Source: Stercorarius parasiticus (taxonomy: Eukaryota; Chordata; Aves; Charadriiformes; Stercorariidae). Taken from it: a stretch of 64,000 nucleotides of DNA. The stretch spans positions 171,036 to 235,035 of the forward strand of contig VWZL01000108.1 of assembly GCA_013396915.1 (NCBI GenBank), given 5' to 3'. Positions 10,631-23,506 of this stretch are shown in pieces. How positions within the stretch are numbered: the stretch's first letter is position 1; the number at the start of each line of letters is the position of its first letter. The position numbers and the translations under genes are program-made. Under the pieces are notes generated by a model. It was not told where the DNA came from, did no database searches, and worked only from the letters and a program-made list of their open reading frames with translations.

Positions 10631-13600
10631 ACCTCCAGTGAAACATGCTAATAAATCATAAGACACAGCAAGTGCTTTCCTTATTCTGTGACACAACCAT
10701 ATGACACACTGTTGGACTTGTAAACTCTGGCATGTCATTAAACATAGTGATCATTTTTTGCATAACCTTTATGTTTTGCAATAAAACAACAGGTCAGTTC
10801 TTGCTCAGAATAATCCCAGTGAGCTGGCAGTGACAGTCTCATAAACCAGGTTCAAGTCCTTACGTACATTGCATTTTCATCAGCACACACTTGCAGCTTG
10901 ATGAGTATTTGTGTCCAAAGGAGAATAACATTTCCCCACAATGAATCCTGGTTTTTCCCAGTGAAAGGCAGCAAAGCCATAGCTGTTCTAAAAGCTGTGC
11001 ACAAGCAGAGTAGCAATAACAGTGGCACAAAGGAAGGACTGTAGTTTGTAGCAAAATGTTCTGCTCACTGACTCAGAGAGGACACTGAAACCTCCATGGG
11101 CTGCCAGAAGGTTTGTGTAGGAGATACAAAACATGAGTCCTCAGCTACATCATTGTCGAGACTTCCCAAAATCTTTCAAAAGCCTCCTGCTTCCAAAGAG
11201 CCGGCTATATCCAAAATGACTGGCACAGAATTTACAGCACAAAATAACACGAGCAGAAGAAAAATAACCTTGACTTCCCACTGTGAAAGCACGTTTCACC
11301 TTGCGAAGATTTCTACAGAGAAACACTGGCAGTCATATTCCACATTCCTTTCCCCAATGCACTGCACCCTGATGGGCCAGCGGCCAAGGCTGGCAGATCC
11401 CAAGTCCATTTGGAAAGAGATTTTTAACCCTTGATTATTTCATTTTCCAATAGAGTTACAGGAGATGGAGCACATGCAAGCCATAGCGTGAGGGCAGCTA
11501 GATGGTACCCATTACAAAGGGCAGTCCCACACTGGCTGCTGTGAGAGGAAACAGGCAGGAATCCCCATCCTGGGGCTGCCCCCTGCCCCGGCACCAGGAA
11601 AAGAAACACGTTTCATAAAAAGAGCGTGGAAGAGCCCTTAAGAAAGGAAGGCGGCTCCTACAAGCTTACCGATATCCGTACGTATTTTACACTCCACCTG
11701 GCACATGGTGGAGTGTCCGGAATAAGTAGCCTCCAAAGAGACATTACTTTTGTCGGTAAGGCGAGAGTTGGATCCCACTGCACATAAGGCATCACCCCCC
11801 CTTTCCCTTTCCCCAGATCTGTGAGGTGCAGCAGTAAGCTAGAGAGAGACAAAGCTCCCAAGAGCTGCCTAGTGCTTTGAAGGCTCAGCCACTTATTTTC
11901 TTTTCTCCCAAAGCTGTTGCGTGATCAAAGGAGGCAGATGGAGAGGAATCGCTCTGCAGTGACATGTGAATGGAACAAAAAACCTGATAAGACTCGGCCA
12001 TCTTCCTGTGATTTTTCTGATATACGTGCTGAGCAGAAAACTGTAGGGTAGCAGGGCCAGCCATTTAGCACAACAGACCAGCACACTCACTCACCAGTTG
12101 GAAGCAGCTGCCACTTCTCGCAAGCACGTCACAGAGCAAACACAATCACATTTGCCCAGGCAAAGATTATTTAACATGAAAATTGCAAAGGGAAGGAACA
12201 CGGGAGTAGACCCCCCCAAAATATATTTTTTTCCTATTGATATTAAAACCAAGTCTGAAAAGGTTGAAATCAGCCCCTTAGGTGTGAAATACCCAAGTCC
12301 ATCATGCTTCCCATCTGCTTAATCCTGAGATATTACAGCTACCCTCAGAGGCGCCTTTAGTGCTGCATGTCCGACTCACCCCTAGTACAGCAGAATCTCC
12401 GCATTCCCTACTAATGGCTGGGCACGGCCAGAGGAGACCCAGCCGCCTATGACTCTAGTCATGCAGAAGTGTCCCAGAGGCAAGCACATGAGCAGGATTT
12501 TGGCCTTTCCAGTCAAAAATGAAGGTAACATGAGCTGGAGAAAAGAAGAGGTCATCGAAGAGTAAAGACTTCAGTAAGGAAGGTCTGAAAAGGACAGAGC
12601 AAAAAAAGGGAAGGAAAAGCAAAGAGCATTCAAGATTATTTTAAATCGAATTTAAGTAAAATTAGGTTCCATTTCCTTCCTGCCATTAGCTGCCAGCAAG
12701 CTCACTTTTTTCATAGCTTTGACATGAATTTACTGCTCTCACATGCCATGGAGATAAGGACACTACTGCAATAGCGGCAAAACCACAGGAGAAAACAACT
12801 CACAACTGCTCTCATCTCCTATTCAAACAAGCACATCAACACCAGTTTTTCCATTCTGATCAAGAGAAAAAAACACCTGGTCGTGGGAAAAGGGCTGAAG
12901 CTGTGGACGGGAGAGGGAAGACAGCTATTCACTTTGTGGCCTACAGCAATCATTGATGTGGCATTGTTTCCATCCATTTGGAAGGAAAACCTCAGGTATG
13001 ACTAAAGAGCAGGGAGAGGTGTCATTGCATGACTTAAGGCTCGTGTCTCACTTTGCAAAGCCTCAAGATTTGCAAATAGAAAGGTGTGCCCCACCAGCCG
13101 GTGTGGTGATCCCTGCGGATGGATGACATAAATATTGGGAGCAGTGAGCTTGGAGAAGAAATGCACCCATCTCACTTCTTTAACATCTAATTGTGGGATG
13201 TAAATACTCATTACAGTGACATTCAGTAGCTAGCATTGCAAGTGCCTGAACAGAAAATAGCAATGCTTATGGAAACCATTCTGTAGGGTCCCCATTCCCA
13301 GGGGCCAGCTTAGCTTTGCGTGTCTAATTTTGCCTTCTTTCATTGTTTTGTGTGAATGTCATACAGGAAAAAAAGAAAAAAAGGCCTAGAAAAGCGGGAC
13401 TATCTATTAGATCCTAATTAGCCAAGCAGAAATCACTCATGTCTGCTGCATCAAGCTCAAGAGCTTCTTGAGTTTCTCCTTACCTACAAACCTAACTGGC
13501 TCCTTCAGGTCCTAGACAGGACCTGGATTCCTCAATACATGTAGGAACAGGGACCCCCCTCTCTCTCTGCTTGGCCACAGGCTGAGGAAAAAGCAATAAT

Positions 13601-13710
13601 TGAAGGTCATTAAGGCGGTTGGAATCAGAAAGCCATTTTTCTCATTAAAATAAAGTGCAACCCTAAGAAATGAGTTGCTACTGTGGTTCATGCATTAGTA
13701 GTTAGATAAT
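10631..13710. other. Non-coding flanking DNA
   Basis: Several ORFs of 60 to 112 codons occur here without domain signatures or shared splice signals. I see no transposon, RNA gene or simple repeat of note. Confidence 0.5.
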
Positions 13711-13765
13711 TGCCGAAGCACTTGTCGTATCGGAGCACTGGATTGCCGCCGCGCACACTTCGCTG
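13711..13765. promoter_or_regulatory. Short CpG-dense patch, possible conserved element
   Basis: Seven CpG dinucleotides fall within 55 bp (tgccgaag, gtcgtatcgg, attgccgccgcgc, ttcgctgag) inside otherwise CpG-poor DNA. Homeodomain-like cores (gataattg, ctaattg, gcaattac) surround it at about 13705, 13805 and 13865. CpG retention in bulk DNA suggests constraint or lack of methylation, so a regulatory element downstream of DGKI is possible. No direct evidence of function is visible. Confidence 0.25.
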
Positions 13766-16614
13766 AGTGGTAGGTTACACATCAAGCAGCCTCCTAGACA
13801 GGGACTAATTGAAGAGCCAGGTGTTACACTTTGCCAGCAAATGGAGGCTGGCTCTAGATGAAGCAATTACATATGTAGTACTATATTGCTAAAAGAAGTA
13901 GTGCTTATTTCTTGCATGTCAAAATGCTACGGCTTCTATGTACTTTGTATATGAATTCTGGAGCTGCGAACTCTGAAATTGCATTCCCAAATCAGGGCTC
14001 TGTTTCTACTGAATACGGGAAAAATAATAGAAACAAATTTCTGAATAAAGTATGTCTTTTGCTTTCTCAGATATTCACCTTCTTGTATGTGTGTGTCAAG
14101 AGAATCGCTGCCGCCTTAGATTCCTAAAATCTCCTCCATGTAGGGGATGCAGGAGCATAAGCTGACTGCTTTTAAAGGGCTAAGCATAAAATTAGTTCCT
14201 GAATTATAGATGTGTTTACGTTGAAACATTTCCTTTTGTTGCAAGGCATTCCCCTGCTTAGATTCTAAAAGTCATCACGTGCTACATCAGAATGAGGAGT
14301 TTTTAAAACGAGCTGCCTGTCTTCCCCAGTCCCTGGGTAACTAGATACACATGTACTGCATAGGATAGATTGTCTTTCTCTTTTTTTTTTTTAAAAAAAA
14401 AGAAGAAAAAGAAAAAAAAGGTAGTCTGAGAAACAAGAAACTGCAGCTGAGACTGGAATGTGGCACCTTATAAATAAGGCAGGAGACAAGATGCACTCTG
14501 ATGGCTGAATACAGTAAGGTTATTCAGCTCTAAGCCTGCCTAATCACTGAAGTCAAATGTAATGAATTTACTGGTGTGATCAAGGCCTGAGGGAGGAAAT
14601 TTTCCCCTTTTGCAGGAACGGCACCATATGTGTCCAGGAAATCCTTTGGCCAAGGCCGGGGGCGTTGCTCCAGTGCACATGTACAGAGGATGAGAGAATG
14701 CCACTGTGGGCACCACCGTGGGCAGCCGTGCTAGAAATATGCTGGGGAGGGAAAGGAAGGCCCCTGAGCTCTGGTACCTACGGAGGATCTTAGGTAGGCA
14801 GTCTGGAGAAGCGTGGTGCTGTGGCACAACTTGGAGTACACTTAGCCATGGTCACTGCTTTGGCTGCTGGGTAATCCATCCCTCCCCAAACCAGATTTTA
14901 AATAGAAGTGAGAAATTGCCCAAGTACTTGGCCTACTTTTGGGCAGCCCAAGCCAAGTGCCGAGCTGCTCATTCTGTACCGGTAACTCCTCAGCAAAGGC
15001 TGAGACATCCTGACCCCTCTATATATTCTGCCCACCACAAGCGCCGGGTGCAGGGCTGGATGAGGTATTTCCACAGTGCAGCCACGAGCTGCATCCTGCC
15101 CTTCCAAAGGGAGTTAGAGCACTGAAGCTTTAGACACATCCTCCACATAAAGTTTTGGTCTTCATCAATATGCTAGCAAGTCACTTTTAGCACATTACTG
15201 AGTCGCCATTGCAGTCAACAGATTTTGGCAGGCAGCTCATGGGATTTTAAAGCTGTGGCTATCCATTACTAAGAAAAATAGTTGCCTACGTTGTTGTTAA
15301 GAAAGCAAAATGAAAAGATGAGTACCACAGTGAACTCTGTAATACTGCGTCCTGTAGTTTCACAGGTATCCAGAAAGGCACAGGTTTACGATAAGCTGTT
15401 TCCAGGACTGCTGAAATGACTGAAGATGCTCTCATTTGATGCTTTAGATTAATGAGGAAGAGAATAACCCCATGTGACTTTTACTCAGATTCAGTGAGGA
15501 AAATAAAGGGAGGAAATAATGTCTGAGGCATGGAAAAGAACAGGTGTAACAGCAATAGAAATGTTACTTTCAGATCTTATACAAAAGCTTAAACACCATT
15601 CTTATAAAATACATCTCCACGGATGTTAGTCTTGTGCAAAAGAAGCAAAAAGTGAGGGAAAGAAAATATCAGGCCTCAAATGGACCAGCATGAGGAACTG
15701 CCTCCTTCTTGGAGTACATGGAGTCCAAGGACAGAGTTGTCCTTGGAGTGTTTTCAAGGCATCCAAATTCCCAGCATGTCCGTACATTTCTTGATTAAAT
15801 CCCCAGCAAGCTTAAGGCTACCAGTGTACCTTGCCCATTTCTTAGCTTTTGCCCAGATTCAGATCATCTCAACATGCTTTTGATATACTGGAAGGGTCAA
15901 CACATAAGCATTCCCCATAGGAGGCATCTGGGATGGCTGAAAGGAAAATAGCCACCTTCTAGGTGAGGTTGTGTGTTAGTGACTTTCACTACCATACGTG
16001 TCACTGTCACAGCAAAGACAAAGACAAAAATGAGCAAAAGAGGCCATTAAATGCTACTCAAACAAACCTCCCACGGCCACACCACCAGAAAAACCATGTG
16101 CCCCACCTATTCGTTGACAACTGCGCCAGCTCTGCAAATATCATGGGGAAGATCAATGGCAACAAAACATCAATTTTGTTCTATTTTCTTTATGACTATG
16201 GTGCTTCTATATGACAGTCCTCATGCAGATGGGGCCATCTCATGTAGCCCGAATCCAGGCTACGGCACCATGAGTTGAGTCTGAGCAATTCTACTGCTGC
16301 TGGGGAAAAGCAAAGGTGACAGGTGTCAGTTAAAACCTCTACAGGCATCCGAAAGTGCTAAAACACAGACAAGCCGTCACGTGAAATGGTGAAAGAGCCA
16401 CTGGAGTCTGAGGCCCATTTTGCAATGGGCAGAATTTGCCTTGAACTCCTGCCTTACATGAGTCACTCAGCCTCACACCTCACAATATTGAAGGATGCTA
16501 TAATTAGTGAGAAACGTATGACATCGTCATGTCTTGGATAACACATAAAGATATCTCTAGCATTGAAACATAAAATAATAAAAGTAACTGATGCTATTAA
16601 ATAACAAAAGTAAG
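13766..16614. other. Non-coding flanking DNA
   Basis: The interval contains a T12/A9 inverted homopolymer followed by an A/G-rich run at 14381-14420, and ORFs of up to 139 codons (14706-15125, plus) with no recognisable domain. No gene is supported. Confidence 0.5.
14381..14420. repeat. Poly(T)-poly(A) hairpin-forming tract
   Basis: Twelve T are followed at once by nine A and then a purine run (agaagaaaaagaaaaaaaag). Simple-sequence DNA; no attached retroelement body was recognised on either side. Confidence 0.7.
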
Positions 16615-16620
16615 TTTATT
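16615..16620 (-). terminator. Candidate polyadenylation signal (AATAAA)
   Basis: Minus-strand AATAAA lies in ...gataaaataaacttac..., followed within about 30 nt by T-rich sequence that could act as the downstream element. It lies about 3.5 kb past the DGKI stop. The hexamer is common in AT-rich DNA, so this is a candidate only. Confidence 0.35.
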
Positions 16621-16810
16621 TTATCAACATTATAAATATTTTCTTTCCCTCCATTTAAGTCCAAAATGAGATAGTAAAACCAGTACAGTGGAACAATTCA
16701 GGAGCTCCTCAGTTCTGCTGAAAAGGGTCCCCTTTAACAAAAAATTAAATGGCAAATGACATCTTGTCAGTTCCTAGGTACTTTGTCATTCAAATAGCAC
16801 AGTTCTAAAA

Positions 16811-16880
16811 GTGTGTGTGCATATGTGTGTGTGAGTCTATATATATGCATACAAATACTTATAAATATACATATATATAG
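16811..16880. repeat. Compound (TG)n/(TA)n simple repeat
   Basis: The sequence runs gtgtgtgtgcatatgtgtgt into ctatatatatgcatac and further TA-rich sequence. It is an interrupted microsatellite within the possible DGKI 3' UTR or flank. Confidence 0.75.
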
Positions 16881-19800
16881 GAATATACACACATAAATAG
16901 ACACAGCCACAGAACAGACACTTTTAGTAAATCAAAATGTTTATAAGTAATTTAAGTGGGTTCTCAGCTGCACACTGAAATGTGGGCCCTGCACAGCGCA
17001 GGCACAATGATGCTGTACTAAGCTAGACCCCAAGTGCTCAAGAGATTCAATACGCACGTGTCAACTTTAACTGCTGCAGAGTCTGTCTGCTTCTGGTGGC
17101 TGTCCAAAATCAAGAATCCCATAGCACTTGAAGAGGGGTAAGGAATAATCCTGCGGCATCCTGGCCCCAAACTCCTTCCCCACAGTGAACCAGCTTCTAG
17201 TATCCCTGACCGCGTGTGAGCCATTGCAAAAACCAATGTATATACTCTGTTACCTACAAATACAATACATCGCCAGTATCTAATGCATTATGTGTGCAGT
17301 GCTTTGGGAGACCTTGAATATTAAAGGCACTACATACAGCCAGCTCCTGTCCTGTCTCCAGTGCTGGGGTTTATTTTCATCCTACAGTAACTGCCTCCTA
17401 CTGAGCCCACAGCATGGGCAGCTTTCCAGAGGAACAACAGGCTCACTCTGATCATAGCATCGTACTCCAGCTGCCAGGGAAAAAGGCAAGCCAGATTCTC
17501 TCGTGTGCTCTGAGCTCCTTTGAACAGTTCGAATGGCACAAAGGACCTCAGGAAATCTGCCTGTCCTGCCAAGCTACTCCACAGCCAGCCCCTGCTGTAG
17601 CCACCCCCCTGGGTACAAGGGGTGTCTCACTGAGGGGAGGACCACTGAGGACAGAGAGGGACCAGACCCAGGTCCCTTACCATAATTCACATGTGGCCTC
17701 TGGAAGCTACCTGTAATTAGAGCAAGCCTTTGCTGCTCCACCTGCTTCATGGGGCTAAAGGACCAGGGACCTGCAATGGGCTCACTGACCGTCCTCTGCT
17801 CAGGCACTGATCTGGCCTCAGCACAGGACAGAACCCAGCCCTTGGTGCCATTGACGCTTCCTCCGTTTCTCACTTCAGTAAAACAAAGCAAAAAGATAAA
17901 TCTGATATCAATAAAAGTCTTTGTTTTCATCAAATATATAGAAATATTACAGCAATGTCTTTCCTCACAGCTGGGAAATGATGCAAGGCTTACCATGAAA
18001 CCACAGCGTGAGGATCTGCCTTGTGGAAATTTCACATACACCAAAATTATACTCTGATTTTGTATTTTAACAGTTGCCAAATTCTGTTCTGAAATATATA
18101 TATATGCATACTGACCTTCGCCACGAGCCCCTGGATGATTGTCAAGGGAAGGAATTTGGCTTTCATATTTTATTTTTTAAACGAGAAAGGTAAGGACAGA
18201 AAATAAGACAAAATACATTTCATGTCGCCATTGATCTATAGATTACAAATATATATTAGTTTCCTTCCAGAGGAAGAAATACTAAAGAAATACTTTGCTC
18301 ATATCAAATGAACTTTTGAAAACAGAAAAAAAATAAAAAATGTATTTTTTCAGCTCCTCCCTCTCTGCCACAACAATCAGTCTTGTTGAAAAAAAAAAAG
18401 AAAACATTTGCATTAATTTCATTTCCACAGCATCTACCAAGGAAGAAAAACTTATCTGAATAATGACCTGAGTTATTTTCATGGTTTCCAAACTGCATGT
18501 AAGACCGATGATCACCATCTACTAGAGACCTACACCTAGGTGAGTGAAAACAAACACCGGTGGATCTTTCAAAACAAACAAAGCAAAATTCAAAAATATA
18601 TTGCAAGAATTACGCCAGAAGTGGGCTGTCAGCATCTTCATGGCAACTGGTCAGACAAAGCGGAAGCTCTGCTATTTCTGGCAGCTGAGTTGTCTGTAGT
18701 GGTTGAAAACCTAAAGGTGAACATTTTGTGTATGCCTGTGTGCGTGTGTGTTTGCTTTCTTTCTTTTTGTGGTTATAATCTTTGAGGTAAGACAGAGAAC
18801 AGACGAGTACAGAAGACACAGCTGGCCTTTACAGCAGCTAAGCAACTTTACATTTCGGAGCTTACAGTGGGTAAATGAGGCAAAGAGCTGCTGTTTGTCC
18901 TTCTCCAGTGGGACAGCCTCTCTGAAACTTAGTTCCTTTGGGGAATCGTACAGTTTACAGGTTCAGCCAAAGAAGGGTTTCCTATTCCCAGCGTGACTGG
19001 GGTGGTGCTCATTTGGTTGTTGACAGCAGCAAGCCTAGGCTGACTGCTGATGTTCTCGGTCTCCTTCCTACCTCTGGCTGTAATGCAAAGGGGACTGGGT
19101 CTGTAAGTCAGTCCATCAGAATCCCCTTCCTCTTGCCTGGATCTCTTCCCAGTGTAAAACCCATCTTTTCAGAAGTGAAAAATAGCTATAAACTTTTAGA
19201 CAGGCCTGAAACCTAAGCAGAACTGGGTTAGTCATTATACGCGCAATGGTGGTGTGAGAAACCTTACTGGTAACTTTCTGCTCTGCCATACAACATGGTG
19301 TATCCCATATAACTCCTTTCCGTTCAAATGACTGTCTCACTCACAAGGATATTGGAACCGTATACCCAGCAATAATGAGGAAGTTAGGTTTTGTTACTGC
19401 TGTAAATCTCACTGTGCCCCACACCCTGGGAAAAAAAAGACAACAGACAGAGTCCCCTCCAAAACTGAGAAAACTCCTCGGTGACTGAGCACTGAGGACG
19501 CAGCTTCCAAGCGGATGGACGGCAAGGGAGGGAAAGCAGCCAGTAAAAACACTGGGGTTTTTCCTAAGGGCATCCAGAGCTCCTAAAATTTTTTTGCTAC
19601 TGCCTGACCATTTGTGAAGACTTAACACAGAGATAACAGGTACTATTTAACTGATGACAAGTGAGAGGAATGGGAGAATAAAAGGAATGCAGGAAACTGT
19701 AGAGATGGAGGAGGGCCTGGTTGGGTGTCTTAATGTCCCAGTTAGTTTGGTTCCCCCACATCCTCTTTTCTCTTTCCTTTTTTTTTTTTTAAATAAATTG

Positions 19801-20102
19801 TACAGATGAACATGGGAGAAGTTCATGCTACTTGCTGGAAGCAATAAAGGTAAATTTCCGTGGCCCATGGATTCCACAGACCTTTGAACGTGTCCTGCCT
19901 TATCCATCATGGGCTAACTTATGGAACTTAACCGTTCCGTGGCAAGACTCAGTAGCCCTTAGAAACTGGTGGCATGTCCTCAGGTTATTTTCCACGAGAG
20001 CGAGAGACACTTTGATTCCATCAGCTTCTTCCTCACACGATGCCCGAGTGCCTCAGGTGCAGCCTCGCGATTTCCAAGGATCCTCTTTGACATTTTCAGA
20101 CA

Positions 20103-20219
20103 TCAGACTGCAGTCTCCAGATCCTCATGGGAAACCATTTGGTAGTTTTGTCGACTCTCCAGGTAGGAGGCCAGATCTGGGTCACCAGCTTGCTGAGCCC
20201 TGTCACGAGGGGTCTTACC
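20103..20219 (-). CDS. DGKI: DGKI terminal coding exon with stop codon and PDZ ligand
   Basis: The acceptor ctttattatag leads directly into GGT AAG ACC CCT, and the frame stays open for 38 codons to TGA at 20105-20103. The peptide is [20 protein letters not shown] followed by [18 protein letters not shown]. The last four residues, ETAV, are a class I PDZ-binding motif, which in DGKI and DGKZ is known to bind syntrophins and PSD-95-type scaffolds. The DLETAV end distinguishes DGKI from DGKZ (DQETAV). Changes against human DGKI recalled from memory are RD for QE, AS for AA and QMVS for KVIG. The exon completes the last ankyrin-like segment. The 3' UTR continues toward lower coordinates. Confidence 0.97.
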   Translation of the reverse strand, partial: GKTPRDRAQQAGDPDLASYLESRQNYQMVSHEDLETAV

Positions 20220-21508
20220 CTATAATAAAGAAACATGAAGAGAAATTCTTGTGCTAACATATTTAGAAGAACAGATGAAAGCATGGCCTAGAGAAATTAC
20301 AACAGGAAGGATAAAAGCAAATTTGGAGAATTTACTTATTTGTTGTACAAGTTGCCGTTAAGTGAAGTTTTTCTGTCAGAATCATGAGATTCTGAAGATT
20401 TTTGAAGTCCTTGCGTGGTTTAGGACAAGTCATGCAGTTCTTCAAGGACATGCTATTTGATACACCACACAGAAGGGCTCACATGCTGGACGGAACTGAT
20501 TTTTCATTCTAGGGCTACAATCCCTATGTGAATGAATATGATGCACAGTACTGTAGCTAACGCTTGAAAAGTGCACTTCACAGACTATACACTTTTCTAA
20601 GGATGTGCAGAGAGAGATGCCCAGCATTTGAGATGAGTTCAACGTGTTTCATTCTGTTTCAAGTACAAATCATTTTTCAGTGCATCAATTTGCTACTCTG
20701 TTACGTGAGCTAACATAACGACTGTTGTAGAAATTATCTTTTGCAATGTACAGTACTCTCATCTGAAAAAGAGATGATCTTTCCCCCCCTTATAGGTTAC
20801 CCCATATAGCATAACATGGTAGGAATAGTTTTTAATTGTCTTGCTGCAGCAAAGGTGCTTCTGACACTGGAACCCAAAGATCCAACCACCTCTCAGCTGC
20901 TGACCACAGGATGCTTATGTTCAGAAACGCCAGAGGGGCAGCTTCAGGACCATGTTCTCAAGTGATCAGATTGTTGTATTGACAGAATATTCCGAGGGTT
21001 TGATTTTGCCCAGGGTTCTTTCTCAGCCAAGCGTACACCGAGAGAGCGTTGTGGTTAGTGTCACATCAGTGAGCATAGGGGCAAGCAAGGGCAAAAGAAA
21101 ATGGTTAGCCATCCTCGCAAAGCAAGTCAGCCACAATAATCAAGCCTCACAGACACTATGTAATCGCAAACCAAGGCTCCCCCAGGTGGTCCTTGCCCAC
21201 AGGCCTCTCTTTTGACCACACAGGAGGAGGATGCTGCTGTGCCATGCAGATGCTTCATTCAATCCCAACACACCGAATAGTTTGAGGCCAGGCTCCCACT
21301 ATCGTGAAGATGACCCACGTTGGGGACTGAACTGAAGTCTCTTGTACTTGTTTAAATCAATATAGTTTTCCAAATAAAAATAGCTTGTTTAAAAAGGACT
21401 GCTTTTGGCACACACGAGGAAGCCTCAATCATGCACACAGCAGGGACGGATGCTGATCGGTCTCGCTTGGCTGCAGTATTTTATAACTGGTTGATGGGGC
21501 TGGGTTAC
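20220..21508 (-). other. DGKI: DGKI terminal intron
   Basis: A 1.3-kb intron with donor gtaacc and acceptor ctttattatag. No repeat or additional exon was recognised. Confidence 0.9.
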
Positions 21509-21608
21509 CTTGGAGTCCGTCTTTCTCAGAGAGGCTCCCGCATCCACCAGGAGCTGGCAGACGGCACGATGGCGCTGGCAGGCTGCCTTATGTAATGCTG
21601 TCTCACCC
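21509..21608 (-). CDS. DGKI: DGKI exon, 100 nt (ankyrin repeat 3)
   Basis: The acceptor is ttggtctag and the donor gtaacc, on the minus strand. After one base that completes a threonine codon, 33 codons encode GETALHKAACQRHRAVCQLL and then VDAGASLRKTDSK. This is a complete ankyrin repeat with the canonical G-x-TALHxAA start, the V-x-x-LL helix and the DAGAS turn. Ankyrin repeats are protein-interaction modules; in DGKI they lie next to the C-terminal PDZ ligand. The donor gtaacc is less consensus-like than those of neighbouring exons. The exon ends on a codon boundary, matching the terminal exon. Confidence 0.96.
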
Positions 21609-23469
21609 CTAGACCAAAGTACAGAAACCAGCAGTGAGACACATCACACCAATGTACATTTACGAAGTATGAGGTGCAGAGGACAGACAGAGAAGGATGC
21701 TGTATTTCCGCGAGGTTCCCTCTTGCTGGCAGAGGTAGACTTGTGCACTCTCTCCCTTAGCATCTACATCCTTTGACTCAGTAGGAAAGCCTGCAATGCA
21801 CAAATAGCAGACGAAGAAGTTCTGAGGGGTGGGAAAGAACCAAGCACAGGTTTTATGTATTCAAAGGACTGAATGTCACATTCCCATCCAACCACCAGTT
21901 CTGCTAACTGCTGCAAAGGCAAACTAGCCACCTTCTTATTTCACAGCAGGAAAAAGAGCAACAGTGATGGTTTCTTCCCGCAGTTTCTTTCCTCAGCCTC
22001 ATTCTTGGACACATCCTAGAAAAATCCTGCCCATCAAAGCCATGATGGGAGCCCTTGCTGCCCTGGTTCTGATACTCTGCTCTCTTAGATGTGTTTTTGT
22101 TTTCCACTACTGGACTGGTGAGCTACAGGGGAAGCTTGAACACATGCTTCTCAAAAGAGAAGGCTGTGTAGTGGGAGCAGATTTATTGTAAAACTCCTCA
22201 CTCAGACTGGGGCTATGTGTAACAGGATTCTGAGACTGACTGTAGTACTGAGGTTAAAGAAATCTATCTAGATTCCATCTAGATATCCTTCTAGGAAGAG
22301 GAGGAAAGCATGCTTTAAATGGGTTGAAAAGGTGTCCTTAATACCAGTGTCCAACAGATAGGGCCAGTAAATAACTTCCAAAACAACAGATGACAAGAAA
22401 TACATGTAGCAGGATAAATCTTGCACCTACATACCCAGAAAGCGAGAGTGCATAAAGGAATTTCAGCCTCAGTCCACGACTGGGCAAGTTGAAATATTAA
22501 TAGGCAACCTTGTAATGAATCTGCCTCTGCTGCATGAGAACTACATTCAGAACGGGATATTACCTGATTTCCCCCCAAGGGTCAAAAGACAAATTCATGC
22601 TGCCAGTTATGGCTTGAACCTTCCCTTTTCAAGAGTTAGCAGTATAGGGACCTTTGTAAAGGGAAGTCGTCATAGCCATGTTCTCTTGCACTGTATTTCA
22701 GTGGCTGTGCTATGCTACTGGATGAAGAGAAACAGGCGGTCTATCCATACTCCATCACCCCCGGACTGCACACATGCACCTTGTGCAGAACATTTCTGGC
22801 ATTCTCCGTTAGCAGAGGAGGGCACTGTGGGATGAAGAATGGTAGGTTTAACCCCTATGAGAAAGGCTACTTTTGCTTCCCATATATTCCATACGCTTCC
22901 CAGGATTATTCATGCTTCCCATATAGACTCTTTGTGACACTTTGATTATATAACAAGACATGGACCAGGTGGTAATTGGAAAGTAAAGTCTTCTTTTTAA
23001 TAATAACAGGGGTGATCAAGGTTTTAACTACTTGAGATAAATCTTCGACTGCACAGGTCGTGGTCACTTGGGACAACTAAGGCAGAGCACTCTTGATGAA
23101 TCAAGAAGGGACTGAAGAAAAGGTGTGGAGCAAGAAAAGTAATTTACCCTTCAGGTTGCTTCCTCTGTAACTGGACTCTGGAAACATCAAAGCCCAATGC
23201 AGGACCTGTATTCCTCTAGAAAGATTAAGGAGGCATGGGAAGCAATAGAGAGGAAGTCCTTTTTGGAGTTCAAGAAACATTTGTTTTAGGGCAAAAAACC
23301 ACATATGAGATGGTTGCTTGGGTTTGGGTGGGACTTTTGCTTGCTTGTTTGTTTTTTAAGAGATGTGCCATTTTACAAGCTTTTTTATTTGAAAGTTTGC
23401 ACTTGAAAACCAAGAGAAATCTGCTAGGACAGTGCACATAATGTGAAGGGCAAGGTAGGTTGTACTTAC
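21609..23469 (-). other. DGKI: DGKI intron
   Basis: A 1.9-kb intron with donor gtaagt and acceptor ttggtctag. Only chance ORFs are seen. Confidence 0.9.
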
Positions 23470-23506
23470 GTTTCACTGTCTGTCATGTCCAGCAATTCAG
23501 ATGGAC
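23470..23506 (-). CDS. DGKI: DGKI exon, 37 nt (ankyrin repeat 2-3 linker)
   Basis: The minus-strand acceptor is cttttgcag and the donor gtaagt. The first two bases complete glycine with the preceding exon. Eleven codons follow, PSELLDMTDSE, and the last two bases (AC) form threonine with G of the next exon. The peptide matches DGKI PSELLDMADSET except for Ala to Thr. It forms the loop and end of ankyrin repeat 2. The exon is far shorter than an average ORF filter would accept, but the two strong splice sites and exact phase agreement make it secure. Its length is not a multiple of three, so exclusion would cause a frameshift. Confidence 0.94.

Larger units (their letters stand above)
16615..20102 (-). 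other. DGKI: Probable DGKI 3' untranslated region (length uncertain)
   Basis: Sequence immediately downstream of the DGKI stop must be 3' UTR for some distance. Two AATAAA hexamers on the minus strand could end it in this interval, at 18174-18169 and 16620-16615. The second has a T-rich downstream stretch (TTTTGTTATTT) and is the better of the two. No splice signals or convincing ORFs interrupt the interval. The true end could also lie much further down, near 9042. The interval includes simple AT and GT/TA tracts but no recognisable transposon. Confidence 0.4.

Noticed and set aside
20096..20284. A 62-codon minus ORF overlapping the DGKI last exon.
   Set aside because: It is in a different frame from the ankyrin/PDZ tail and crosses the intron boundary; it is a shadow of the real exon.
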